A stretch of DNA of 64,000 bases from Pisolithus tinctorius. Lineage: Eukaryota; Basidiomycota; Agaricomycetes; Boletales; Pisolithaceae. The stretch is taken from the NCBI GenBank assembly GCA_024663395.1, contig JANFAH010000006.1:496001-560000 (forward strand), written 5' to 3'. A model generated the notes under the pieces. The model saw only the letters and a program-made list of their open reading frames with translations, did not search any database and had not been told where the DNA came from. Shown here in pieces: positions 24,290 to 34,401 of this stretch (positions are counted from its first letter, which is position 1; each line of letters starts with the position of its first letter). The position numbers were made by a program, and so were the translations under genes.

Positions 24290-25100
24290 CGCCAAGGATG
24301 CTGCAAAGTAACAGTAATCAAGTAATGTGAAAATTCTTGGATCAGAGGTGCCACTTACCTTATGACAGCCAAGACAACGGGCTGAGATAAAAACGAAGAT
24401 GATGTAGCACAGAAAACGAGAAAGAGAGAGGGGGAAAGGGAGATGGAGATGGAGGGAGAGGGAGGACGGCGGAGGGGAAGTGTCACATCGCAGAGAAACG
24501 CAGTAAGGGAAAAAACATGCCACTGACTGGGGGGGATTTATATACTTGAGTCTTATGTACCGTTGTTTGGCCACAGTCCAACTAGCGAGGTCGCCGTCAA
24601 TGTCACGTTCTCGGCCTCAGTGTGTGTTCAGTTGCCGTGAGTGCCGGCAACTTCCTCTGAGTCAGTACCACATGTTGTACTATACATCGCAAATAGCAAT
24701 GTCACATGACTCCACTGTCACCGGATTCGGCTTCTATATACTAAATACTAAATGTTCACTTGACATTCTTGTAATTGCATTGTCGAGCCAAGCAAGCACT
24801 CCCTCGTGCCGTTGGCTGAGCGGTAGTGGTGGCTTACCCTTGGGATTTCACAGAAAATGTATTGTAGTAGCACTACCGGATCATTTAATACATGTAGTCA
24901 CTTATTGAAACCGGAAATCGGCCTAGCGGTGATGGACCACTCCGTATATAGTCCTACGTAATGTTCCAGAGATGCATCCGAAGTACAGGTAGACACGTGT
25001 GATAATCATGACAGCCATGATGTTGTTCATGTCACAATTAAGGTTGTGTCCAAGATTATCATAGGTCTCACTACATGACCTGTCCAAAATCGAGATCTGT
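24290..25100. promoter_or_regulatory. Divergent promoter region of the KDZ element (CpG-containing)
   Basis: Leftward: a TATA-like box (TATAAATCC on minus, about 24545-24535), then a pyrimidine-rich leader (minus of 24417-24480) and a perfect donor ATAAG|GTAAGT near 24360. Rightward: TATATA near 24735, then a CT-rich leader from about 25120 and a series of GTACGT/GTATGT donors. CpG is frequent here, while the flanking cargo genes almost lack it. Transcription from either side is inferred, not shown. Confidence 0.45.
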
Positions 25101-25229
25101 GCATCCGAGTATCCGGATTGACACGGTCTTTTGCTCCTCTCCTCTTGCCACACAGTGTCTCCCTCACCGACTGTCATTGTGTTATCCCACTCTCTGGCCC
25201 CGCTGCGTCTCAGCAAAATTTTTGGTACG

Positions 25230-25717
25230 TCATTGTCCTCTGGATCTCTCGCACCTCTCCCTCTCTAAACACAAAATAGGTACGTCATGCCGCGTCTCCC
25301 TTCAAAAAAAAAACAAAAAAGGTATGTTGTCGAACCTCTCATGGCTTCAACACTCACATCACACACCAGGACGCTGCCATCCTTCTCAGTCTATTGCGCG
25401 TTGTTCAGTGTCCCATACTACTCACAAAGCCCATTCATTCAAAAAGAAGGTAAGTAGCTCGCAGCGTCCCTCTACAACTCACAAAACACCCCCCCCCTCT
25501 CGCCTTGTCTCATCCACAAAACAGGTATGTCGTCCTACTTCCCGGCGTCCCTCTACCACTCACAAAACACCCCCTTGCCATGCTTATCCAAAAAAAAGGT
25601 ATGTCGTCCCAACTTCACGGCGTCCCTCTACAACTCACAGAACACCCCCTCGCCGTGCCTTATCAAAAAAACAAAAGGTAAGTCATCCCAGGTCGCAGTG
25701 TCCCTCTACCACTCACA
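25230..25717 (+). repeat. Left part of the 76-bp exon/intron-like repeat array
   Basis: About five to six diverged units with AG|GTATGT or AG|GTAAGT-like donors near 25279, 25320, 25449, 25525, 25601 and 25678, CTCTACNACTCACA-type 3' sites and A-rich tracts. Interrupted at 25722 by the chromovirus and continuing from 33326. Confidence 0.7.
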
Positions 25718-25722
25718 GAACA

Positions 25723-26250
25723 TGTCATAGTCGTGCCTCGACTCCGGCCGGACTCGGCCTCGCACTCACTCAGTCCGGCCTCGGCCTCGCTTGTCCCATG
25801 TCTCCAGTTGGTCTAGCACGGTAGACACTGCTTTGCAGTGTCTGTCATTTCGGTTAAGTCCTGTCCCCGGTCCTGTCCCCGGTCTACCTGTCCCGGTCTC
25901 CGTTACCTTAGTCATGCATTACTAATACTTGCCTTACCAATCTTCTTAGCAATCTTTGCGAGACCGGCATTACCGGTCTCCGTACTATAGTTACTTCTGG
26001 TATATAAACTCGTAGTTACTCGGCCTGTACTCCTCAGTCTGAAATCAACTAAGTATCTCCTGATAACCCCGCCTCGGCCTCGGACTCGGACTGAGACCCA
26101 CGCAAGGGAATAGCACTGTACCCTCAGTCGCTAAGTCCAACCAGTCCACTCATCTGTATCTTCGACTTCACCCCTGACCCCGACCCCTCGGCTTCGCGCC
26201 CGCTTCGGTCTCCGGTCTGGTCTCAACCCGGACAATCCTCGTACTTGACA
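25723..26250 (+). repeat. 5' LTR of the chromovirus
   Basis: 528 bp, TGTCATAGTC to ...ACTTGACA. Contains TATATAAACTC about 70% along as a likely TATA box for the element. Confidence 0.92.
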
Positions 26251-26288
26251 GTATTTCAGACTCGCCACTTGTGTGGGTCTAATACATC

Positions 26289-27671
26289 ATGGCAACCAAG
26301 ACTCACTTCCAACCTCCCCGTGGCCGTTCTGCCACCAATCCCGACTCCGCTTCAGCCAGTGGGGCCCGCCGCGAAACAGCACTAGCTGCTTTGGGCACCA
26401 CTAGGCGCTCCCCAGGTCCTGTCAGCCCTTTCAGGGGCTTCTCAGCCCGCACATCCAATACCCCCACTCCACGTCGTCCCACTGCTCCCATCCCCGAGGG
26501 TGACCCTGGCGATGATGGGCCGGGCGACGATGATGATAACCACCCAGAAGATAATGACCCCGATGATAATGGTCCCGGTGATGATAATCCAGATGAGGAT
26601 GATCCGGAGGACGAACCAGACTTCCCAGACCCGGACACCGAACCCGCGGTCGCGGTCTTCGACAGTCTCGCAAAGGCCATCAAGCTGTTGGCTCGCAACA
26701 CCCGTACTAGTCCTGAGTCCTCAAGCAGGACCAAGTTATGTGAGCCTGACACCTTTGATGGTACCGACCCCAAGAAGCTTCGCGCGTTCTTCATCCAGTG
26801 CGAGCTTAACTTCCAAGACCGACCTCGGGCTTTCAGGACTGATCGCGCCAAGGTCATCTTCGCCCAGTCGTACCTCAAAGGTATGGCTCTTGAATGGTTC
26901 GAGCCGGACTTACTCGGGCTCGACGACCCCAATGACCGGCCTCTCTGGATGGACTCCTGGAGGGAGTTCGTCTTAGAGTTGCAAACCACCTTCGGACCCC
27001 ATGACCCGGTTGCTGACACCGAAAGTCAACTCGACCACTTGCACATGAAAGATAGCCAGCGCATCAATAAATATGTAGTCGACTTCAATCGGCTTGCTTC
27101 GCAAGTCCGAGGCTACGGAGATGGTGCGCTGCGCCACCACTTCTACTCCGGACTCCCAGACCGGATTAAGGACGAAGTTTGTTGAGTTGGCAAACCCCGG
27201 ACACTTCACGAGCTCCGCCACCTCGCCCAGGAGATAGATGCGCGCTATTGGGAGCGCAAGGAGGAAGTCCAGCGGGCGAGTAAGCACCAAGGCTCGTCCA
27301 ACTCTAGTAACAACAAGTCTGGCGGTTCCAGCAACAACAACCAGCCTAAGACCGGTCAAGATAAATCCAAGACCGGCAACAACAATAACAACTCCGGTTC
27401 TTCCCCCAAGCCGGCTTCATCAAAGCCAGGCAATAGTAATAACAGCAATTCGTCCAAGCCCGAGCCTAGCAAACTCGGCAAAGATGGAAAGCTTACCCCC
27501 AAGGAACGCAAGCGTCGCATAGACGGAAACCTCTGCATGTTCTGCGGAGGGACCAGTCACTTCGCTGACAAATGCCCCAAGAAGACCGGAAAGGCCAAGG
27601 CTCGCGCTGCAGCCACCACCAAGGCCGCACCGGCCTCGGGCTCGGGTTCTACCCCCGAGACAAAAAAATAG
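26289..27671 (+). pseudogene. Chromovirus gag (capsid and zinc knuckle) with one internal stop
   Basis: ATG at 26289. An acidic N-terminal region is followed by a capsid-like core (CEPDTFDGTDPKKLRAFF, LEWFEPDLL, HMKDSQRINKYVVDFN) and, near the end, a CCHC zinc knuckle (CMFCGGTSHFADKC, about 27534-27575). A TGA at 27182-27184 interrupts the frame after KDEVC; the frame then continues without break to the TAG at 27669-27671. The TGA stands where related gag proteins have Arg, consistent with CGA to TGA. Gag would form the cytoplasmic particle. The terminal TAG sits directly after a slippery heptamer that would feed pol. Confidence 0.85.
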
Positions 27672-27706
27672 GTAGCGGCTCCCAGGACTCCGCACAATCT
27701 GGGAGC
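27662..27706 (+). promoter_or_regulatory. -1 programmed ribosomal frameshift signal between gag and pol
   Basis: Slippery heptamer A AAA AAA at 27662-27668, in the gag frame, immediately followed by the gag stop TAG (27669-27671). Nine nt after the heptamer a perfect 8-bp stem (27678-27685 GCTCCCAG with 27699-27706 CTGGGAGC, 13-nt loop) begins. Pol continues in the -1 frame. This is the textbook layout. Confidence 0.75.
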
Positions 27707-30700
27707 TGCGTTGACTCCAGTTGTGCAAACTTGGAGGCTCGTCTCAACGCGTCCGCTCTTTCCAGTCCAAATTCTTTAACCCCCTATGTCACATTAGAAA
27801 ACCCAGATTTACCTCAGCTTCGTACTTTAGTGGACTCCGGTTCCACTCACTGTTTCATAGATAATCATTTTGCTAATCAACATTCATTTACCCCTTACTC
27901 GGTCTCACCAATCCGACTCCGGCTCTTCGATGGAACGTCCACCTTCACTATAACCCAGGCAGTAGATGTCATTATCCGCTTCGCATCCGGCGATGTCACC
28001 CCAGTAACCCTGTTTTTAGCCCCATTGGATTCTGAGTGTAAGATAGTCCTCGGACATGACTGGCTCACCCACTACAATCCGTTGATTGACTGGGTACTGA
28101 GCAGTCTAACATTCCGGACTCCTGCACAAGGAATGCCAACCCCGTCGACACCCCCTGTAAGCCCGGTCTCCACTGGTCTTCCTGACTCCGGTCCTAGCGA
28201 CCAACCCGGCCTCGCGCCATCTGTACCGGTCTCCGACTCCCCGGCTCGCACCCCTCTGAAAGCCCCTCTTGTTTCCCTGATCAACACAGCCGCCTTTGTG
28301 TGCGCCTGCAAACTAGAAGGGTCCGTCCAATTCCAACTTCAGCTCCACCCCTCGGACTCAGCTCAAGCCCGATCGGCCTCGGCTTCCCCTTCTCCGGCCT
28401 TACCCAATGTACCGGAGGAGTACCACAACTTCGCTGATGTATTCAGCAAGGCCAAGGCCTCGGCACTCCCACCACACCGGGAGTATGACCTGAAGATAGA
28501 GCTCGAAGAAGGAACAACCCCGCCATTAGGCACCATCTACTCGCTTTCCCCGGTTGAGCTCCAAGCTCTCCGGACTTTCATCGACGAAAACCTTACTACC
28601 GGATTCATTCGGCCTACTTCCTCCCCTTATGCTGCACCGGTCCTCTTTGTCAAAAAGAAGGACGGCTCCCTCCGACTCTGTGTAGACTTCCGCGGCCTCA
28701 ACAAAATCACTAAGAAGGATCGCTACCCACTCCCGCTCATCTCCAACCTGTTAGATTCACCAAGCCAAGCCAAGATCTACACCAAGATTGATCTTCGGCA
28801 TGCCTACCATCTCGTCCGGATTGCTCCGGGCGATGAATGGAAGACCACATTCCGGACTCGGTATGGATCTTACGAGTGGTTAGTAATGCCCTTCGGCCTC
28901 ACCAATGCCCCGGCCGCCTTCCAACGCTTCATGAATACCATTTTCACGGATATGTTGGATGTCTGCGTAGTCGTCTACTTAGATGACATCTTAATCTACT
29001 CTGGAGATAAGGAGTCTCACAAGCAGCATGTCCGAGAAGTCCTCCGCCGGCTTCGGCTTCACGGCCTGTATGCGAAGCCGGAGAAATGTGAGTTCCACTC
29101 GGACTCGGTCGAATACCTCGGATTTCACCTTTCCCCTGCCGGCCTCATGATGTCGAAGGAGAAAGTCCAGACCATCTGCGATTGGCCCAAGCCTCGCAAG
29201 GTCAAAGACATTCAATCTTTCCTTGGCTTCGCGAACTTCTACCGCCGTTTTATCTTTAATTACTCGGACATTGTCGTACCACTGACTCGGCTTACCCGCA
29301 AGGGGGCTCCTTGGAACTTCTCTGAGGAGTGCCACCGATCATTTAATAACCTCAAGGCTGCCTTCACTACCGTGCCGGTCTTAACTCATTTCATCCCCGG
29401 GGTTCCTATCACCGTCGAGACCGATGCTTCGGACTATGCCATCGCCGGCATCCTATCTATCACCTGCGGCGACGGCCAGATTCATCCAGTCGCCTTCTAC
29501 TCCCGAACCCTAACCGCCCCGGAGTTGAATTATGATACTCACGACAAGGAATTGCTTGCTATATTCGAAGCATTCCGGACCTGGCGCCACTACCTTGAGG
29601 GCTCGGCCTCACCGGTCGACGTTGTTACCGACCACAAGAACCTCGAGTACTTCTCCACCTCTAAAGTACTCACCCGCCGCCAAGCTCGCTGGTCAGAATT
29701 CCTGTCTCAATTCAATATGATCATCAGATTCAGACCCGGTAAGCTAGGGGCTAAGCCCGACGCCCTAACTAGACGATGGGACGTCTACCCCAAAGAGGGG
29801 GATAGCGGCTACGCCTGAGTGAACCCGCAAAACCTGAGACCGGTATTCACCCAAGAGCAACTAGCGGTTTCCCTTCGCGCAACGTACCTAGAGTACCTGG
29901 TCTTACGAGCAGTTGCCTTAATGGACGTCGAGAAACTTCATAATGACATCCTGACCGCACTGCCGGACGACCCGGTCTCACAAATCTGCCTGTCCGACAT
30001 GTCTGATCCCCAGTGGTCAGTAGATGACACCGGCTTCCTTCGTCTTGATGGAAGGATCTACATCCCGGACTCAAATGATCTCCGTCTTAGGGTCTTGCGG
30101 CTTAAGCATGACCACCCTCTATCCGGCCACTTCGGCCAAAACTGAACCCTAGAACTCATTCGGCGTGAATACACCTGGCCCGGCCTCAGGACCTTCGTCA
30201 AAGACTATGTCCGGTCTTGCACGGCCTGCGCTCGGGCTAAGGTTCCCCGCCATCGGCCTTACGGCCTCCTCAAGCAACTCCCGGTGCCAGAGAAGCCGTG
30301 GAACTCCATCTCTATGGATTTCATCGAGCAGCTTCCGGCCTCAACCGGCTTCACGGCCATCCTCGTTGTAGTTGACCGGCTCTCCAAGCAGGCTGTATTC
30401 ATCCCAACCCACGACACTATTACAGCCCCAGAACTCGCCAAGTTATTCCTACTCCATGTCTTTTCGAAGCACGGAGTGCCGGCCCATGTAACCTCAGACC
30501 GAGGCTTGGAGTTCGTCTCTCATTTCTTCCGGTCGCTCGGTAACGCTTTAGACATGCGCTTACACTTCACCTCGGGCTACCACCCCGAAGGCGATGGCCA
30601 GACCGAAAGGACCAACCAGACTCTAGAACAATATCTCCGAGTGTACTGCAACTACCAGCAGGACAACTGGGCCGACCTATTACCTCTGGCCGAGTTCGCA

Positions 30701-31387
30701 TACAATAACGCCCCTAGCGCTACTACCGGTGTTTCCCCTTTCTTCGCTAATAAGGGATACCATCCTAATATCTCGGTGTACCCGGAGCGCGATCTTACCT
30801 CCGCTCGGGCTCGTGACTATGCAGTCGACTTAGACTCACTGCATCAGTACCTACGGGAAGAAATGACCTTGGCACAGCAGCGCTATCAAGGACCGGCCGA
30901 TGCTAAACGCATGCCGGCTCCGGACTTCAAAGTCGGCGACCAAGTATATGTCAAAGCCAAGTACTTCCGGTCTACCCGGCCTTCCAAGAAGCTCTCGGAG
31001 AAAAACCTTGGGCCATATCCGGTCATAGCTCAGGCCGGTACCCACTCGTTCACACTGCGCCTGCCGGACTCAATGCGCGCGGTACATCCGGTCTTCCACG
31101 TTTCCCAACTCGAGCCAGCCATCCCTAATACCATCCCGAACCGGACTCAACCACCACCCCCACCAGTTGAAGTCGACAGTGATCTAGAGTTCGAGGTAGC
31201 GGAAATCCTCGACTCTAAGGTCGACCGGCGTCGCCGGTGTTGGCTTCAGTACTTAGTCCGGTGGACCGGCTACGAAGGGACAGATGAAGAAACTACTTGG
31301 GTACTCGCCACTGAACTAGAAAACGCCTCTGAACTCGTACAAGAGTTCCATTCCCGCTATCCCAACAAACCCGGCCCATACCAATAA
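27669..31387 (+). pseudogene. Chromovirus pol: protease, RT, RNase H, integrase, chromodomain; two internal stops
   Basis: Read in the -1 frame relative to gag. Order: aspartic protease (LVDSGSTHCFIDNHF near 27835), reverse transcriptase (LCVDFRGLNKIT, then YLDDILIYS with the catalytic DD near 28990), RNase H (TDASDYAIAGIL, YDTHDKELLAI), integrase with an HHCC zinc module (H..H near 30110, CTAC near 30220) and DDE core (SMDFIEQ, TSDRGLEF, GQTERTNQTLEQ), and a C-terminal chromodomain (FEVAEILDSKV...YLVRWTGYEGTDEETTW). TGA codons at 29816-29818 and 30143-30145 split it; apart from these the frame runs unbroken to 31387. The chromodomain would direct integration to marked heterochromatin. Confidence 0.9.
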
Positions 31388-31574
31388 GGACCGGTCTCAC
31401 CGGCCTCAGCTGCTGTTTTCTGTTTTCTATCGGTATCTAGTTTTCTCTGATCTCTTACTTACTTTGTTTTCTTTTCTTGTTTGTTCTCAATAACTATACG
31501 AGACCGGAACCGGACACCGGACACCGGACACATGACATTCGCAGGGGGTTAACAAAAGTGCTACGCTATGTACC

Positions 31575-32660
31575 CTACTCGGCCATATCCTCATCTTCCC
31601 CTTCGGCCTCCTCCTCCTCGTCTTCGCCGTGGTTCTTCAACCAGTCAGCTTCCTCGCGCAACTCATCAGAGTCGAGCTCAGATGAGCCCGAGTCCGAGGG
31701 AGAGACCGCCATACCGAAGCCATACGACTCATCGAGCATGGCCTCGAGCGCATCGGCAATCCGGCCCAAGTTTTCGACCACGGCCTCTTGGAGTTCGAAG
31801 AGCCCCACCAGGTTATTGGCAATAAGCCCCGCGACATCAATGAGCCGCTCGAGCTTGTCCTCTAAGCCTGAGGGTCCCCCTGCGTGGGCCTTCCTCACCC
31901 CGCTCCCACCGGCTTCGGGCTCGTCGATTTCCAGTACCTCGGTCAGTTTCGACTTTGCCCACTTCTTCTGGCTCGGCCCGGGCTCAGGAGTTTCGTCGTC
32001 GGCCCTCCTCTTTTTTCCTTTGTCAACCTTGGGACCGGCCTTAGGACTGGCCTCGGCGTCCTTCCCGTCCCCCGGCCATCGGCACTTGCCTTTCGACAGG
32101 TTGCAGCGCATGCAGGCAACCTGTTTCTTGTTGCCATCTACGAGGAACTCGCAGACGACCTGTGCCCGGGTGCAACGGGTACAGCTAGAGGATGTTAGAT
32201 GAAGAGAGCGCAGGTAGTAGGAAAATACTCACCCAGGGTCCATTACCACCCTCTTAACTTCGCCCGCGGCCTCACCACTAGCGCCCCCAGCGCCGGCCTC
32301 ATCACTCTTGCCGGCCTCGGCCTTGCGCTTGCGCTCGGCCTCCCGCCTCTCCTCCTCTTTGCGTACTCTCCTCTCCTCGGCCTCCCGCGCTGCCTTCTCG
32401 GCCTCGGCCTTCTCCCTCTCAGCCCTCTCGGTCTCAATCCGCTCCCTCTCCACTCTCTTGGCCTCCAGTCGCGCCTGCTCTTCCCGCCGGGCTTGTTCAG
32501 CCGCCTTTCGTCGCTTCCTCTCCTTCGCCTTGGCCCTCATCGTCTCTTCCTCGTCGTCGGTGTCGTACTTGATGGTGTCTTCCGACACCTGGGACCAGTC
32601 GATCACGACTCGGCCTTTGTTGTTGTTGTCGGCGGCGTCGATCGGTCTGGAGTCGGACAT
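31575..32660 (-). CDS. Antisense accessory gene of the chromovirus: coiled coil plus Zn2Cys6 cluster
   Basis: Seen: join of 32660-32233 and 32184-31575 on the minus strand; the 48-nt GT-AG intron keeps the frame and gives 345 residues. Start MSDSRPIDAADNN. Residues about 50-130 are a highly charged Glu/Arg/Lys/Ala coiled coil. Directly after the splice point comes C144-x2-C147-x6-C154-x12-C167-x2-C170-x6-C177, which fits the fungal binuclear zinc cluster pattern exactly. Then a basic patch (KKRRADDETPEPG), a leucine-rich helix and a very acidic tail. Known: Zn2Cys6 clusters bind DNA in fungal transcription factors. Inference: an element-encoded DNA-binding regulator transcribed opposite to gag-pol. 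No stop or frameshift, unlike gag and pol. It is a convergent overlap with nothing else; its promoter must lie between 32661 and the 3' LTR or in the LTR. Confidence 0.72.
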
Positions 32661-32784
32661 GATGAAAAGGATGAGAATGAAAGACGCGAAAGGCTTAGCG
32701 AGCCACAAGTATCAATTTTTCGAACTCAGCCAACTTTCGGACTCAGCCTACCACTCTCGCAGGGGTCTCATGGGTTCGACCCCT

Positions 32785-32794
32785 AAGAGGGGGA
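32785..32794 (+). other. Polypurine tract of the chromovirus
   Basis: AAGAGGGGGA, three bases before the 3' LTR; the usual primer site for plus-strand synthesis. Confidence 0.65.
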
Positions 32795-32797
32795 TAC

Positions 32798-33325
32798 TGT
32801 CATAGTCGTGCCTCGACTCCGGCCGGACTCGGCCTCGCACTCACTCAGTCCGGCCTCGGCCTCGCTTGTCCTGTGTCTCCAGTTGGTCTAGCACGGTAGA
32901 CACTGCTTTGCAGTGTCTGTCATTTCGGTTAAGTCCTGTCCCCGGTCCTGTCCCCGGTCTACCTGTCCCGGTCTCCGTTACCTTAGTCATGCATTACTAA
33001 TACTTGCCTTACCAATCTTCTTAGCAATCTTTGCGAGACCGGCATTACCGGTCTCCGTACTATAGTTACTTCTGGTATATAAACTCGTAGTTACTCGGCC
33101 TGTACTCCTCAGTCTGAAATCAACTAAGTATCTCCTGATAACCCCGCCTCGGCCTCGGACTCGGACTGAGACCCACGCAAGGGAATAGCACTGTACCCTC
33201 AGTCGCTAAGTCCAACCAGTCCACTCATCTGTATCTTCGACTTCACCCCTGACCCCGACCCCTCGGCTTCGCGCCCGCTTCGGTCTCCGGTCCGGTCTCA
33301 ACCCGGACAATCCTCATACTTGACA
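32798..33325 (+). repeat. 3' LTR of the chromovirus
   Basis: 528 bp, nearly identical to the 5' LTR; differences seen are transitions such as CCCATG/CCTGTG and CTCGTAC/CTCATAC. Confidence 0.92.
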
Positions 33326-34130
33326 GAACACCCCCTCGCCATGCTCATCCAAAAAAAAAGGTATGTCGTCCCAGCTTTGCGGTGTCCCTCTACAACTCAC
33401 AGAACACCCCCTCGCCGTGCTCATCCAAAAAAAAAGGTATGTCGTCCCAGCTTTGCGGCGTCCCTCTACAACTCACAAAACACCCACAGAACACCCCCTT
33501 GCCATGCTCATCCAAAAAAAAAGGTGTGTTGTCCCAGCTTCGCAGCATCCCTCTACAACTCACAGAACACTCCCTCGCTGTGCTCATCCAAAAAAAAAGG
33601 TATGTCATCCCAGCTTTGCGGTGTCCCTCTACAACTCACAGAACACCCCCTCGCCGTGCTCATCCAAAAAAAAAGTACATCGTCCCAGCTCGCACAGCGT
33701 CCCTCTACAACTCACAAAACACCCACAGAACACCCCCTTGCCGTGCTCATCCAAAAAAAAAGGTGTGTTGTCCCAGCTTCGCGGTGTCCCTCTACAACTC
33801 ACAGAACACTCCCTCGCTGTGCTCATCCAAAAAAAAAGGTATGTCGTCCCAGCTTCGCGGCGTCCCTCTACAACTCACAGAACACCCCCTCGCCGTGCCT
33901 TATCAAAAAAAAAAAGGTATGTCGTCCCAGGTCGTGGCATCCCTCTACCACTCACAGAACACCCCCTTGCTGTGTCTCATCCTACAAAAGGTATGTTGTC
34001 CCAGTTCCTGGTGTCCCTGTACCACTCACAAAACACACTAGTAGGCTATCAATTCATATCTCCCTCCTGCCACACTGCATCTCCCTTGCTGTGTCTCATC
34101 CAATAAGGTATGTTGTTGGACTTCTACTTC
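33326..34130 (+). repeat. Right part of the 76-bp exon/intron-like repeat array
   Basis: About ten units. Typical unit: 34-nt exon-like part (AACACCCCCTCGCC ... CATCC, A-run, G) and 42-nt intron-like part (GTATGTCGTCCCAGC ... CTACAACTCACAG). Donors recur at 33361, 33437, 33524, 33600 and so on; some spacings are 87 because of an 11-bp internal duplication (ACAAAACACCC). The last, most diverged units run to the leader intron of the H3-tail gene. Frame-shifting ORFs of over 200 codons here are artefacts of the repeat. Confidence 0.8.
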
Positions 34131-34335
34131 ATGGTGTCCAGATGATACTTACATATCACCCTCTTTGGTCTGCTTATCCAGTGCCCAGTGTTGTGTAGTT
34201 GCATACATTGGCTTGTCTTTTCCATAAATATGTAGATATCTATCCCTGCTGCATGATATATGTACTAAACTAAATGCATTTATTGTTATCTTACTGCTTG
34301 TCCCCTACACCTTCTGTGTCTTGTAAAGATAATAA

Positions 34336-34401
34336 GGTATGCTACTGTTCCCTTCTGTGTCATGTTGCTGCCACTCACTAATGTTGGCATAATACACTCA
34401 G
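34336..34401 (+). promoter_or_regulatory. Leader intron directly before the H3-tail gene's ATG
   Basis: AATAAG|GTATGC at the 5' side and ACACTCAG|ATGGTG at the 3' side. It fits the series of donor/acceptor pairs in the upstream 76-bp array, so the start codon would be the first three bases of an exon. Confidence 0.55.

Larger units (their letters stand above)
25723..33325 (+). mobile_element. Full-length chromovirus (Ty3/gypsy LTR retrotransposon), 7.6 kb
   Basis: Two 528-bp LTRs (25723-26250, 32798-33325) begin TGTCA and end TGACA and differ at only about four sites, all transitions. The 5-bp target duplication is GAACA (25718-25722, 33326-33330). Between them lie gag, pol in the -1 frame with protease, reverse transcriptase, RNase H, integrase and chromodomain, and an antisense accessory gene before the 3' LTR. 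A polypurine tract AAGAGGGGGA precedes the 3' LTR. No tRNA-complementary primer site is obvious after the 5' LTR. Near-identical LTRs imply recent insertion, yet gag and pol hold three in-frame TGA codons. Confidence 0.93.

Noticed and set aside
26303..27019. 238-codon minus-strand ORF opposite gag
   Set aside because: Low-complexity Ser/Gly shadow of the codon usage of gag; no recognisable domain, and the gag frame explains the conservation.
27182..30145. TGA codons in gag and pol read as selenocysteine or as deliberate read-through
   Set aside because: They stand where related proteins have arginine, fungi of this group lack selenocysteine insertion, and the same TGA pattern occurs in unrelated dead genes nearby.
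33320..34198. ORFs of 219-292 codons with repeats such as PSTTHRTPPR
   Set aside because: The 76-bp unit is not a multiple of three, so the same peptide appears in all frames in turn; donor and acceptor sites explain the pattern better.
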